Assembly (NCBI GenBank): GCA_016207585.1
Contig: JACQPI010000170.1
Location: 1 to 6,046 of the forward strand
Direction: 5' to 3'
Length of the DNA stretch: 6,046 nt
Origin: Elusimicrobiota bacterium
Lineage (GTDB): Bacteria > Elusimicrobiota > Elusimicrobia > UBA1565 > JACRDR01
Under the pieces are notes generated by a model. It searched no databases, had not been told where the DNA came from, and worked only from the letters and a program-made list of their open reading frames with translations. This document shows positions 5,932 to 6,046 of this stretch, in pieces (within the stretch, counting starts at the first letter, position 1; the number at the start of each line of letters is the position of its first letter). A program made the translations under genes and the position numbers.

Positions 5932-6046
5932 GGCGCTCCTTATCGATCGGCCGGATGCTGATTGCCCCGACCGGATCTTTGCCGGTATGCAGGAGCAGGT
6001 GGAACTTGTCGTTCTTGTCGATCTTCGAGGACGTGCAGGTTAACTC
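5921..6046 (-). CDS. hipS: HipS-like antitoxin, C-terminal end only (cut by the window edge)
   Basis: Minus-strand translation from the right edge gives 41 residues and a TAG at 5921-5923. The visible part contains DKFHLLLHTGKDPVGAISIR. This fits the end of the HipA N-terminal subdomain, whose pattern is F-x-LL, then G-[KR]-[DE]-x-VGA and a short strand ending in a Pro. In three-gene hipBST loci this subdomain is a separate protein, HipS, which is the antitoxin that inhibits HipT. The overlap of its end with the hipT-like start by 11 bases supports a single operon. The start codon, promoter and any hipB lie outside the window. The call rests on a short fragment plus strong context. Confidence 0.75.
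   Translation of the reverse strand, partial: ELTCTSSKIDKNDKFHLLLHTGKDPVGAISIRPIDKERHGE
5936..5941 (-). promoter_or_regulatory. Shine-Dalgarno of the hipT-like gene
   Basis: AAGGAG on the minus strand lies four bases upstream of the ATG at 5931 and inside the end of the hipS-like frame. It fixes the hipT start and suits coupled translation. Confidence 0.7.

Noticed and set aside
1..6046. tRNA, rRNA, CRISPR array, insertion sequence or phage attachment site
   Set aside because: No cloverleaf, regular repeat-spacer array, transposase or terminal inverted repeats could be seen on either strand.

Overview
The window is about 6 kb of fairly GC-rich bacterial DNA. Sampled lines are about 65-75% GC in the first 5 kb and about 45-53% in the last 1 kb. 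It carries four complete genes and one gene cut by the right edge. The host cannot be named from sequence alone. A GAF-ANTAR regulator, a P2-like cation ATPase and a HipBST-type kinase are each widespread in bacteria.

Left half, minus strand (51-2401): a two-gene unit reads leftward. A putative promoter at 2373-2401 drives a GAF-ANTAR regulator (1627-2364). ANTAR domains bind RNA and regulate transcription termination. Next comes a protein I do not recognise (70-1539), with one membrane anchor, a long low-complexity linker and a C-terminal domain with 13 tryptophans in 68 residues. The unit closes with a convincing intrinsic terminator (51-74) that overlaps the last stop codon. A strong hairpin (1580-1617) lies between the two genes and covers an alternative TTG start with its Shine-Dalgarno.

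Centre (2365-2466): a divergent control region of about 100 bases. It holds two direct GTTGCG copies about 30 bp apart and a perfect CGTTGCG-N7-CGCAACG palindrome. This looks like an operator shared by the regulator and the ATPase. Both flanking genes have -10-like boxes very close to their start codons and poor Shine-Dalgarno sequences, so leaderless transcripts are possible.

Right of centre, plus strand (2467-4977): a complete P-type cation-transporting ATPase with every catalytic motif (TGES, DKTGT, KGAPE, TGD, TGDGINDAP) and ten predicted membrane segments. Its ion cannot be fixed from the sequence.

Right end, minus strand (5011-6046): the tail of a toxin-antitoxin locus converging on the ATPase. 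A 306-residue HipT-like serine/threonine kinase overlaps by 11 bases the end of an upstream reading frame. The 41 visible residues of that frame match the end of the HipA N-terminal subdomain, as in HipS. This is the hipB-hipS-hipT layout; any hipB would lie beyond the right edge. The lower GC suggests that this module was acquired separately.
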